From: a virus | Length of the DNA stretch: 42,232 nucleotides | Virus record (IMG/VR): IMGVR_UViG_3300050190_000021 | Location: 1-42,232 of that record | Strand: one strand, 5' to 3' | In this document: positions 32,324 to 41,200 of the stretch, piece after piece | Numbering within the stretch: the stretch's first letter is position 1 | Layout: each line of letters begins with the position of its first letter | Notes under the pieces: model-generated | Database searches by the model: none | The model's input: the letters and a program-made list of their open reading frames with translations, nothing else | Told to the model about the DNA's origin: nothing | Translations under genes and position numbers: made by a program

Positions 32324-34276
32324 ATGTCTATAGAACAAACAGTTTGGAGTTTTTTGACAGGACAAGGATTACCAGCGTCTAGCACGGCTGCCATGATGGG
32401 AAATATTTATCAGGAAAGCGCGTTTAGCCAAAGTGCGGTAGAAGGTGGTAGTGGAGCAGGTTTTGGATTATGCCAATGGTCCTATGGTCGACGTACACAA
32501 CTTGAAGCCTACGGAACTGATTTAACACATCAATTAAATTTTCTATGGACTGAACTAACAGGAAAAAATTCTAGCATTACAGGTGCTAACTATCAATGGA
32601 GTAATAAAAGTGGATATTCGACTAATGCACAATTTATGTCAGGGGCAGGTAGTGTTGCAACCTTAACCGCAGCTGTATGTTTTTGTTGGGAAAGACCTAA
32701 TCCTTCTATGGCAAATTTAAATGTAAGACAACAGGAAGCAAATCAGTATTATAATCAATTTTCAGGCTCAAGTAGCCCTAGTTCTACAGATAACACAGGT
32801 AGTTTGGATATAATATCAACAAATTTTAAAGTTGTAGCAGGTAGTCAAAAAACTGGTGATATTTTATTTGGTAGAAGATGCAGAATTACTTTAAGCGATA
32901 ATACAGGTAATGCTTTTGATGTATCAGCGCTAAGATGCACATTTTCTATCATACAAACAATGGTTATGGAACCAAACATGAGCCAAATAGTAATAGATAA
33001 TTTAAGTGCTGATACAGAAAATGCAATTGAAATGAATAGCACAAGAGTTACTGTAGAAGCTGGATATGAAGGAACTCAATTTGGTTTGATTTTCGATGGA
33101 GATATACTTCAAACGATAAGAGACAAAACCGATTCAACAACTTATGAACTAATAATTATAGCATTGGATTCGGATAGATCCGTCAATTTTAATATAGCCA
33201 ATTTTTCTGTTCTTAGAGGTCAAACTGCAAGAACACTTGTAGATCATATAGCAAATAGCGCTAAATATCCTGTAGCACTAGGGAGTATTTCACGGGGTCT
33301 TGAAACTACAGGAACGCTTACAAGAGGTAAAGTGTTCTTTGGTAAATCTAGTGATTATTTAAGGCAGATAGCACAAAGTAATAATTCACAATATTATACA
33401 GAAAATGGGAAAATCAATATTATAAATATGGTGGATCTTCCAGATGGCACGATATTCGATTTAAACATTGCATCTGGATTGATAGGTACGCCACAACAAA
33501 CAGATTACGGAATTTCAGGGAAATGTTTATTAAATCCGACAATGAAAATTAACACTTTAATCCATATAGATAATAGTTTAGTTAGAGCAGAACAATTAAA
33601 TTTAGGTACAAGTAATTCCGTGCCTGCTACTGGTAGTTCATCCCTTAGTTCTTCAGGAGGCACCGTAAGAAATAAAATTATTAGTGAAGCACAAACATTA
33701 TGTGATGATAATAATGTTGGATATTCTGAAGCACTTAGAAACCAAACTGTTAATGGCAAAACATATTATGATTGCTCAAGTTTTGTTGTGAAATGCTATG
33801 CAGCAGCAGGAGTGCAAATAGATGATATAACTGGTCCTCAATGGTTACAAGTACAACCCGATAGAGGTGGACAAATAGTAGCTCTAGCGAATGCCTTACC
33901 TGGAGACTTAGTTTTTTATTTTAATAGTAGCGGTTGTTATCATATTGCTATATACGCTGGAAATAATAATTTATATGCAGCAAGTACAGATAATAAACCT
34001 TGGCCGGAACAAGTAGCAGAAGAACCTATCTATGGAACATATAAAATAGGTAGAATAAAAGCTTTAATTGCTGCGGATGCTGGTCAAGCTCCTAGTGCAA
34101 GTACTGATGCAAGTACAAATACTAGTTCTTCTCCTATTTTCCGTTCACTTGATAAAGATGGAATCTACAGAATTGTGAAGATGACTTACACCGGAGATAC
34201 AAGAGGTAGCGATTGGTTTTGCCAGTTCGAAACTGTGAGTCAGGCAGGGGGAATTATACCAGCAGTTACAAATTAG
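32324..34276 (+). CDS. Baseplate hub with N-terminal tail lysozyme and inserted NlpC/P60 domain
   Basis: 650 residues behind GGAAGGAGG. Residues 1-150 are a phage tail lysozyme domain (MMGNIYQESAFSQSAVEGGS, then GFGLCQWSYGRRTQLEAY). Residues about 160-430 are a hub domain (RCRITLSDNTG, TYELIIIALDSDRSVNFNI, DYLRQIAQSNNSQYYTENGK). Residues about 445-575 are an NlpC/P60 endopeptidase with catalytic Cys near 484 (YDCSSFVVKCY) and His near 540 (CYHIAIYAG). The last 45 residues (YRIVKMTYTGDTRGSDWFC) return to hub sequence, so the peptidase is inserted in a hub loop. It would cut both glycan and peptide bonds during injection. Confidence 0.9.
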   Translation: MSIEQTVWSFLTGQGLPASSTAAMMGNIYQESAFSQSAVEGGSGAGFGLCQWSYGRRTQLEAYGTDLTHQLNFLWTELTGKNSSITGANYQWSNKSGYSTNAQFMSGAGSVATLTAAVCFCWERPNPSMANLNVRQQEANQYYNQFSGSSSPSSTDNTGSLDIISTNFKVVAGSQKTGDILFGRRCRITLSDNTGNAFDVSALRCTFSIIQTMVMEPNMSQIVIDNLSADTENAIEMNSTRVTVEAGYEGTQFGLIFDGDILQTIRDKTDSTTYELIIIALDSDRSVNFNIANFSVLRGQTARTLVDHIANSAKYPVALGSISRGLETTGTLTRGKVFFGKSSDYLRQIAQSNNSQYYTENGKINIINMVDLPDGTIFDLNIASGLIGTPQQTDYGISGKCLLNPTMKINTLIHIDNSLVRAEQLNLGTSNSVPATGSSSLSSSGGTVRNKIISEAQTLCDDNNVGYSEALRNQTVNGKTYYDCSSFVVKCYAAAGVQIDDITGPQWLQVQPDRGGQIVALANALPGDLVFYFNSSGCYHIAIYAGNNNLYAASTDNKPWPEQVAEEPIYGTYKIGRIKALIAADAGQAPSASTDASTNTSSSPIFRSLDKDGIYRIVKMTYTGDTRGSDWFCQFETVSQAGGIIPAVTN

Positions 34277-34278
34277 AT

Positions 34279-34302
34279 AAAACACTCTTAGGAGTGTTTT
34301 TT
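34279..34302 (+). terminator. Intrinsic terminator that contains the endonuclease ribosome site
   Basis: AAAACACTC (34279-34287), loop TTAG, GAGTGTTTT (34292-34300), then TT. Nine pairs. The AGGAG at 34290-34294, the only plausible ribosome site for the ATG at 34303, is formed by loop and stem bases, so folding would both end transcription and hide the site. Confidence 0.72.
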
Positions 34303-34315
34303 ATGTTCAATTTTA
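34297..34315 (+). repeat. 19-base direct repeat, left copy at the endonuclease insertion
   Basis: TTTTTTATGTTCAATTTTA, identical to 34972-34990. The similarity extends upstream in degenerate form (ACACTCTT, GG, GTG). The pair brackets the endonuclease gene exactly, marking the ends of an inserted cassette or a duplication made on insertion. The left copy supplies the ATG of the endonuclease gene. Confidence 0.75.
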
Positions 34316-34971
34316 AGGGAGGTAGGTTTATTACGGGAAAAATTAAAGATTTAGTAGGGGACAAATATGGAAGGCTTACTGTAATTGAGTATGCAGGCAA
34401 AGCTAAAGATGGACATATGACCATTTGGAAATGTAAATGCGATTGTGGTAAAGAAACTATAGTTATAGGTCGAAATTTGAAAAATGGTACTAGTAAAAGT
34501 TGCGGATGCACTAACATAAAACATGGATATCATGGTACAAGATTATACAATGTATGGAAACATATGAGACAAAGGTGTTTCAACCAAAATGATAAAAACT
34601 ATAGTGACTATGGTGGTAGAGGGATAACAGTTTGTCAAGAATGGCAAGATGAATTTATTGATTTTCATGATTGGGCTATAAATAATGGATATAAAGATAC
34701 TCTAAGTATTGATAGAACAAATAATGATGGCAACTATGAACCAAATAATTGTAGATGGGTTACACAAAAACAACAGTGTAACAACAAAAGAAATACTACA
34801 TTCTTACAATTTGGTGGTAAAACTAAATCATTATCTGAATGGGCAGATTTATATAAAATTAATCTTCGTATATTAGAGGGAAGAATAAAAAGAAAATGGC
34901 CAGTAGGAAAAGCATTAACTCAATCCACAAAAAGAATAAATAATAGTTTAAGACACTCTTTTATGGGGTGA
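34303..34971 (+). CDS. Zinc-knuckle HNH-like homing endonuclease inserted in the baseplate genes
   Basis: 222 residues if it starts at ATG 34303. The body begins KDLVGDKYGRLTVIEYAG, has a zinc knuckle (CKCDCGKE, then SCGCTN, residues about 45-70), the conserved RLYNVWKHMRQRC and YSDYGGRGITVCQEW motifs, and the HNH-like LSIDRTNNDGNYEPNNCRW near 145 in which Asp replaces the first His, as is usual for this family. A C-terminal DNA-binding tail (TKSLSEWADLYKI) follows. The start lies in a duplicated 19-base flank and its ribosome site in a terminator, both signs of recent insertion. Confidence 0.85.
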   Translation: MFNFKGGRFITGKIKDLVGDKYGRLTVIEYAGKAKDGHMTIWKCKCDCGKETIVIGRNLKNGTSKSCGCTNIKHGYHGTRLYNVWKHMRQRCFNQNDKNYSDYGGRGITVCQEWQDEFIDFHDWAINNGYKDTLSIDRTNNDGNYEPNNCRWVTQKQQCNNKRNTTFLQFGGKTKSLSEWADLYKINLRILEGRIKRKWPVGKALTQSTKRINNSLRHSFMG

Positions 34972-34990
34972 TTTTTTATGTTCAATTTTA
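34972..34990 (+). repeat. 19-base direct repeat, right copy
   Basis: Second identical copy of TTTTTTATGTTCAATTTTA, starting right after the endonuclease TGA. It leads into GAAGAAGGTGG, the ribosome site of the sheath initiator gene at 35007. The original junction between the hub gene terminator and the baseplate wedge gene probably contained one copy. Confidence 0.75.
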
Positions 34991-35006
34991 GAAGAAGGTG
35001 GTTAGA

Positions 35007-35363
35007 ATGTCACTACGTTATCGAATTTTAGATGCAAATGGAGATTATTTATTTGGAAAAGGGCAACAAAATTTCACATATGGGAAATACAGTGTTGCGC
35101 AAGCAATTAAAACTCGATTAGCATTATTGCAAAATGAGTGGTGGGAGGATCTGGATCAAGGATTACCGCTGTTCCAAAGTATACTAGGACAAAATGGAAC
35201 ACCAGATAATATAGCAATAGTAGATTTATTAATTAAAAATGTTATTAGTGGAACACAAGATGTAATAAGTATTCAAGATTTTATAAGTACTTATGAAAAC
35301 AGAGTATATACATTTACTTGTAGTGTAACAACAAAATATGGGGTAACAACTGTGACCTCTTAG
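35007..35363 (+). CDS. Baseplate wedge/sheath initiator protein (gp25-like)
   Basis: 118 residues from ATG 35007, after GAAGGTGG; a GTG three codons upstream is possible. It reads MSLRYRILDANGDYLFGKGQ, then YSVAQAIKTRLALLQNEWWE and DLDQGLPLFQSILGQ. Short proteins of this design precede baseplate J genes and start sheath polymerisation (T4 gp25-like). The E-W-W and D-Q-G-L-P-L segment is characteristic. Function inferred from order and pattern. Confidence 0.8.
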   Translation: MSLRYRILDANGDYLFGKGQQNFTYGKYSVAQAIKTRLALLQNEWWEDLDQGLPLFQSILGQNGTPDNIAIVDLLIKNVISGTQDVISIQDFISTYENRVYTFTCSVTTKYGVTTVTS

Positions 35364-35381
35364 AGAAAGGAGATGCTAAAA

Positions 35382-36557
35382 ATGTACTTTTCCCCTTATT
35401 TAGACATAGATGGTTTTCATATGCCAATATATAGTGACATAAGAGATCAACTTATATCAGATGCACAAAGCATTTTCGGACAAGATATTTATGTGGGAAT
35501 TGATAGTCAGGATTATCAATTTATTGCAGTAGTAGCAGAGAAAATATATGATACTTTCCAAATAGCAATGTTAGTTTATAACAATAGAGGACCTAATGTC
35601 GCTGTTGGAAATGGGCTAGATTCAATTGTAGCAATTAATGGAATAATGCGAATGCCCGCAACTTATAGTACATGCATGGTAACAATAACAGGTATACCTG
35701 AAACAGTAATTGTTAATGGAATAACTACAGATATTGGTAATATTAAATGGGATCTACCTCCATCCGTTACTATACCTACATTGGGAACAATAGATGTATT
35801 AGCTACATGTGAAATTACTGGACCAATTGTATCAAACCCTGGGGATATAACAGGTATTTTTAATCCTACTTATGGCTGGAATGGAGTTTACAATTCACTT
35901 AATGGTGAATTAGGATCAAATATAGAGAATGATAGTCTATTAAGAATAAGACAAGCTAATAGTACGGCAGAACCAAGTATAACAATGTTAGAAGGTACAA
36001 AAGGTGCAATAGCTCAAGTTATTGGAGTTACTCGAAGCGTTGTTTATGAAAATGATACTAGTGTTGATGATGGTAATGGATTACCTCCTCATAGTATTAC
36101 AGCAGTGGTAGAAGGTGGTAGTAGTATAGATATAACAAATGCTATATTCATTCATAAGGGAATTGGCTGTCTTGCAGGTGGTGCAAATATAGTAAATGTA
36201 GCAGATAGCACAGGGCAACTAATACCTATCGGCTATAGTATACCAATATATGTAGATATAGATGTGACCGTTAATATTAAACAATTAACAGGATACACTA
36301 CAGCAACTACAGCACTCATAAAAACTAATTTGCAGACTTATCTTAATTCTTTAAGTATAGGAGGCAATTTATCTATATCAGCGTTATGGGGAATTGCTTT
36401 ACAGGCTATGCCAAATTTAACAAACCCGATGTATTCAATTACATCTATTACTGCTGCAAGGCATGGCAACACGCAAAGTAGTACAGATATAGGTTTAAAT
36501 TATAATGAAGTTTGCAGAGGAGATATAAATTATATTACTGCAAATGTAGTAGTTTAG
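35382..36557 (+). CDS. Baseplate J-like protein (gp47-like)
   Basis: 391 residues from ATG 35382; the ATG at 35373 sits too close to the AAAGGAG site. Baseplate J features are the N-terminal arm (IYSDIRDQLISDAQSIFGQD), GNGLDSIVAINGIMRMPATY, the ENDSLLRIRQANSTAEPSI motif near residue 187, and the end of the beta domain GLNYNEVCRGDINYI. It forms the wedge arms that carry the fibres and trigger sheath contraction. Confidence 0.92.
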   Translation: MYFSPYLDIDGFHMPIYSDIRDQLISDAQSIFGQDIYVGIDSQDYQFIAVVAEKIYDTFQIAMLVYNNRGPNVAVGNGLDSIVAINGIMRMPATYSTCMVTITGIPETVIVNGITTDIGNIKWDLPPSVTIPTLGTIDVLATCEITGPIVSNPGDITGIFNPTYGWNGVYNSLNGELGSNIENDSLLRIRQANSTAEPSITMLEGTKGAIAQVIGVTRSVVYENDTSVDDGNGLPPHSITAVVEGGSSIDITNAIFIHKGIGCLAGGANIVNVADSTGQLIPIGYSIPIYVDIDVTVNIKQLTGYTTATTALIKTNLQTYLNSLSIGGNLSISALWGIALQAMPNLTNPMYSITSITAARHGNTQSSTDIGLNYNEVCRGDINYITANVVV

Positions 36558-36568
36558 GAGGCGCTTAG

Positions 36569-37150
36569 GTGGCTATAGATAGTTATGTTAATAGTATTAC
36601 TAGTGAACATATTGATAAACCTAATTTCATAGCATGGTTGAGCAGTAGTCTTAATATTGTTGAAGGGATGTACTTAGTTCTCGCAGCAATGGACAGTAAC
36701 TTTGATATTAATAATGCAATAGGAGTTCAACTAGATGTGTTGGGTGAAATCATTGGGGTAAGTAGGTTACTTACTTTTCAGCCCTTAAATGGTAATAACC
36801 CGATCATGGATGATGAAACGTATAAATTAGTACTTAGAGCTAAAATTGCCAAGAGTAACTGGCAAGGAACAACTCCACAAATATATGAAATATGGAACAA
36901 CGTATTTCATAATTCAATACTACTTCGATTGCAAGATAATCAGGATATGAGTGTCAATGCCTATGTAATTGGTTATGTAAGTCAAATAAGACAGGATTTA
37001 ATTCAACAAGGTTATATTATTCCTAAACCTGAAGGCGTAAAGCTTAATTATATAACACCATCTGTAATACCATTTGTACCATACTTAGGCATGATAGTAA
37101 GTGTTATTCAAACTTCTGTAATTACTATGGATAATGTAACTTATTATTAA
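36569..37150 (+). CDS. DUF2612 baseplate/tail protein (gp48-like)
   Basis: 193 residues from a GTG behind TAGGAGGCG. The pattern FDINNAIGVQLDVLGEIIGV, then DDETYKLVLRAKIAKSNWQG and TTPQIYEIWNNVF matches DUF2612. These proteins follow baseplate J in contractile tails (Mu gp48-like) and link the wedge to the fibre. C-terminus is GYIIPKPEGVKLNYI, also typical. Confidence 0.88.
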   Translation: MAIDSYVNSITSEHIDKPNFIAWLSSSLNIVEGMYLVLAAMDSNFDINNAIGVQLDVLGEIIGVSRLLTFQPLNGNNPIMDDETYKLVLRAKIAKSNWQGTTPQIYEIWNNVFHNSILLRLQDNQDMSVNAYVIGYVSQIRQDLIQQGYIIPKPEGVKLNYITPSVIPFVPYLGMIVSVIQTSVITMDNVTYY

Positions 37151-37185
37151 TACACATACAAATACACATTAAAGGAGGAAATTAG

Positions 37186-38169
37186 ATGGCTGTTTTTAAT
37201 AATATGGTAATTACAGATGCAGGAAAACTCTTATATGCAGAGGCACAAGGGGGCACACCTATTGTCTTTACTAGGATGCAAATAGGCTCTGGACAAATAG
37301 GAATTCAAGACCCAACTAGTTTATTAGCGCTAATAACACCAACTAATTATATAGCTATATCAGGCATTGTTACAGATACTGTAAATAAACAAGCAATAAT
37401 ATCGAGTATTATAAATAACAGTGCTATGACTGTGACTACATATGCCTGCGAGATAGGCTTATGGGCTGGGGACATTTTATATGGTTATGCAAGTGCTGGA
37501 ACAGAAGGCGACTATATGGCACCAGCTTCGCAAGGCGCATATTCTTGGGCTTACCAAGTTAATGCTGCGATAGGTGATGCTGCTGATGTAACTGCAACTA
37601 TAAGTAATCTCGAATATGATTATAATATTATATCTACCAATGTATTATTTCAAACTATAGCAAATGGAACGCAAAAGGATATAAATGAAAGCATAGACAA
37701 CACATTAACAACACACAGTAGCGAAATAAGCAATAATAGCGAGACATTAACAGTACAAGGTAACGAAATAGGAACTATAAACACGGCATTAACAACACAA
37801 GGTAACGAAATAGTAGCTATAGACAATACATTAACAACACAAGGTAACGAAATAAAAACTATAACGGATTATACGATCCGACAAAGTCAGGACACAGGGG
37901 GTCTCTTAAATGGATATATTCAAACTAAGCAAGGGTTTATGTCTCAATGGGGGAGATTTTCAGTTCCACCAGGAGCGGGGGTAACAGTACCACTCGCAAT
38001 ATCAGTCACGATCATAAGTGGTATTAATACCAACTGTACAACTGGAATGCACTTAACATATACTCCTAAGACGTCTTATACTCATGCTGCTCCAATTACA
38101 AGTTTTACTGTATCAACTGATAGTACCCTTACAGAAGAAATATTTTGGCGTGCAGAAGGTAGAGTTTAG
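37186..38169 (+). CDS. Tail collar fibre protein
   Basis: 327 residues behind AAAGGAGG. Residues 1-150 match the tail-collar fibre N-terminal domain (MAVFNNMVITDAGKLLYAEA, then FTRMQIGSGQ). Residues about 173-228 contain 14-residue repeats (LTTQGNEIxxIDNT) that form a two-heptad trimeric coiled coil. The C-terminal 90 residues are a beta tip with VPPGAGVTVPL, probably the receptor-binding end. It attaches to the DUF2612/baseplate J wedge. Confidence 0.87.
   Translation: MAVFNNMVITDAGKLLYAEAQGGTPIVFTRMQIGSGQIGIQDPTSLLALITPTNYIAISGIVTDTVNKQAIISSIINNSAMTVTTYACEIGLWAGDILYGYASAGTEGDYMAPASQGAYSWAYQVNAAIGDAADVTATISNLEYDYNIISTNVLFQTIANGTQKDINESIDNTLTTHSSEISNNSETLTVQGNEIGTINTALTTQGNEIVAIDNTLTTQGNEIKTITDYTIRQSQDTGGLLNGYIQTKQGFMSQWGRFSVPPGAGVTVPLAISVTIISGINTNCTTGMHLTYTPKTSYTHAAPITSFTVSTDSTLTEEIFWRAEGRV
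37703..37870 (+). repeat. 42-base repeats in the collar fibre gene
   Basis: Four 42-base units, the last three nearly identical (ACACAAGGTAACGAAATA cores near 37755, 37797 and 37839). Each encodes 14 residues, two heptads of the coiled-coil shaft. The first copy is diverged (TTHSSEISNNSE). Such repeats can change shaft length by recombination. Confidence 0.65.
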
Positions 38170-38222
38170 GAAATATATAAGTTTTGGTGGAAAAACTAAC
38201 AGTAACAAATTGGGGTGGAATT

Positions 38223-41200
38223 ATGCGAAATATAAGTCAATTAAGTCAATCAAAAGATGAATTATATCGTAAGCTAGGTGAAACTATAAAGAGTACTACA
38301 AGATGTGCTGAACCTGGAATAATTCAAAGTTTTGATCCGGTAGCACAAACCGTAACAGTCCAACCGTGCCTGAGAGAAGAAATTACAAATCAAGATGGTT
38401 CAAAACAATGGGTCAATCTTCCTTTGTTATTAGATGTTCCTATAGTTATTCCAAGAGCTGGAGGGTATATGTTGACAATGCCAGTCAATATAGGGGATGA
38501 ATGTCTTGTAATATTCGCAGATATGACAATTGACGCATGGTGGAGTTTAGGTGGAATTCAAAATCAGATAGAAAAAAGGCGGCATGATCTCTCAGACGGA
38601 ATCGCCCTTTTAGGAATTTGGAGTCAGCCTAATGTAATACCAAATTATTCTACTAATAGTACACAATTAAGAAATTTAGATGGTACATCCTATATAGATT
38701 TAAAGCAAGATCAAATAGATATAGTTGCTACAACGGTCAATGTTAATGGAGATGGAGCAATTACTTATACTTGGATAAAATATGCTACAAGTGCAACAGG
38801 AACAGGAATAACCAGTTCTCCAATTGGGATGGCTTATATAGGTATAGCCTACAATAAGACAGTAGTTACGGAAAGTTCTATACCTACAGATTATTCATGG
38901 TCATTAATTCAAGGAGCAACAGGGGCAACAGGAGCAACTGGGTCAACCGGACCGATAGGAGTTCAGGGATTACAAGGAACAACAGGGAATACAGGGTTAA
39001 CAGGAAATGATGGTTTAAATGGTGCTTCATCTTATACCCATATTGCTTATGCAACAAGTTTAGATGGCTCAATAGGATTTTCTACTTCCAATGGTTCAGG
39101 AGCAACTTATATAGGTCTGTACGTTGATGATATAGTTGTCGATAGTGAAACTCCTTCCATGTATGAATGGTCATTAATAGCAGGTGCAAATGGGGCTCAA
39201 GGTATTCAAGGTATAGACGGATTAAATGGATTACCAGCTTATTTACACATTGCTTATGCAACAAGTGTAGATGGTTCAGTAGGATTTGATACCGTTGTTT
39301 CAATTGGGAAGACTTACATTGGTCAGTATACAGACAGTACACTTGCAGACAGCGGAACTTACACTATGTACAAATGGAGTTTAATACAAGGGGCAACAGG
39401 TGCAATTGGGGTAAGTTTTAGAGCAAAGGGATTGTGGAATGGTACAACTGCTTATTTAAATAATTCAACTTACGTAGATATAGTTACTGATGGATTAAAT
39501 AGTTATAGTTGCAAAGTTTCAAATACTAATGAAGCTTTATCAAACACAACTTATTGGACAATTTTATCTGCTCAAGGTGCAACTGGAATTCAAGGAATTG
39601 CAGGAGCAGTTGGGGCAAATGGGGCAATTACTTATACTTGGATTATGTACGGAACGAGTTCATTAGGTGCAGGAATAAATGGCAGTCCAGTTGGAATGGC
39701 TTACATGGGGATAGCCTATAATAAGTTGGCATCAACTGAAAGTGAAATTGCAACAGATTATTCATGGTCATTAATTCAAGGTGCAACAGGGAATACAGGG
39801 CTAACAGGAAGTACAGGTGCAACTGGTGCTACAGGAGCAACAGGTGTTGCAGGTCAAACTGGATTACAGGGATTACAAGGAACAACAGGAAGTACAGGAT
39901 TAGCAGGAACAGATGGTGTAAATGGAGCTTCATCCTACACCCATATTGCTTATGCTACTAATTCGACTGGAAGTACAGGATTTTCAACAACTGATGGTTC
40001 AAGTGCAACATATATTGGAATGTATGTCGATAGTATAGTTGCAGATAGTAATACCGCCTCACTGTATACATGGTCATTAATTCAAGGTGCAAATGGTACT
40101 AATGGTATTGCGGGAACTAATGGAACTAATGGTACTAATGGAACACCTGCATATCTTCATATTGCTTATGCAACTTCTGCGGATGGTTCAGTAGGATTTG
40201 ATACTGTTGTATCTTCTGGGAAAACTTATATAGGACAATATACAGATAGTACATTAGCAGATAGTCCTACTTACACAATGTATTCTTGGAGTTTAATACA
40301 AGGTGCATCGGGTACAAATGGTACAAATGGTACTAATGGTACAAACGGAAAAAGTTATGTTTTAAATCTAATTGGTGGGGTAAGAACAGTTGCCTATGAC
40401 GCAAGTGGAGCAAATCCAGCCCCCGCACAATCGGCATTTACATGTAATTTGTATGAAAATGGAATATTAGTTACTCCTTTAACTTGGAGTTGGTCAGCTT
40501 CAGGAAATTTAAGTGGAACATCAACTACAAGTTCATTTACACCAACAGTTGCAGGAACATATGCAACAGGAAGCAACATGGTTTCCTTAACTGTAACTTA
40601 TGCAGGTCAAACAATTATGGTTGCGGGTTCGATAGTAATAACAAAAGCACTTCCTACATTTATTACAGCTACTAAAATAACTCAAACTGAAATAGATAGC
40701 CCTGCAATTAATGGGGGTACTATAACTGGAAGTACTTTAACACTTGGTGGAGCTGCAAATGGCAACGGAAGTGAAATAATTAAAGATTCGGGTAACAATA
40801 CAGTTGTTACAGTTGATAACACAGGAATTTTAGTTAATCAAGGAAACTACAGAGTCATTGAAGACACTGGTGCTCAAATAGTTTTAAGTTCTAAGTCCAA
40901 TATCATGCATGATGCAGGATTTGAAAATTTAGTATTAACGGTAGGTTCATGGGATGCAGTTAACATGGATGGAGCAATGATTTCTACTGCATTTTGGACA
41001 ATGGTTGGCTCTCCAAGACTTGTAAATAAACCATATGGCTCAGTTTTTGGTAGTCTAAGCGTAGCTGTTTCGAGTGCTAATAATGTGTGGGGCGAGAGTT
41101 ATGCTTACTCAGTTACCGCAGGAAAAACTTACACTATGTCAGCCTTTGTAACGCCTCATTTTTATAGGAATACTGGTGGAAGTTCAGTCAATTACAGTAT

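Noticed and set aside
34213-34302. N-terminal extension of the inserted endonuclease into the hub gene
   Set aside because: It overlaps the hub's coding end and the terminator in another frame and has no recognisable protein sequence.
37741-37870. CRISPR-like appearance of the 42-base repeats in the collar fibre gene
   Set aside because: Repeats are contiguous, in frame and encode a coiled coil; there are no unique spacers or cas genes.
38884-39342. Minus-strand open frames opposite the collagen-like repeats
   Set aside because: They come from the compositional repeats of the fibre gene; no start signals or meaningful protein sequence.
39764-39961. Plus-strand Arg/Asn/Tyr-rich open frame inside the spike-fibre gene
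   Set aside because: It is a shifted reading of the Gly-X-Y repeats with a biased composition and no ribosome site.
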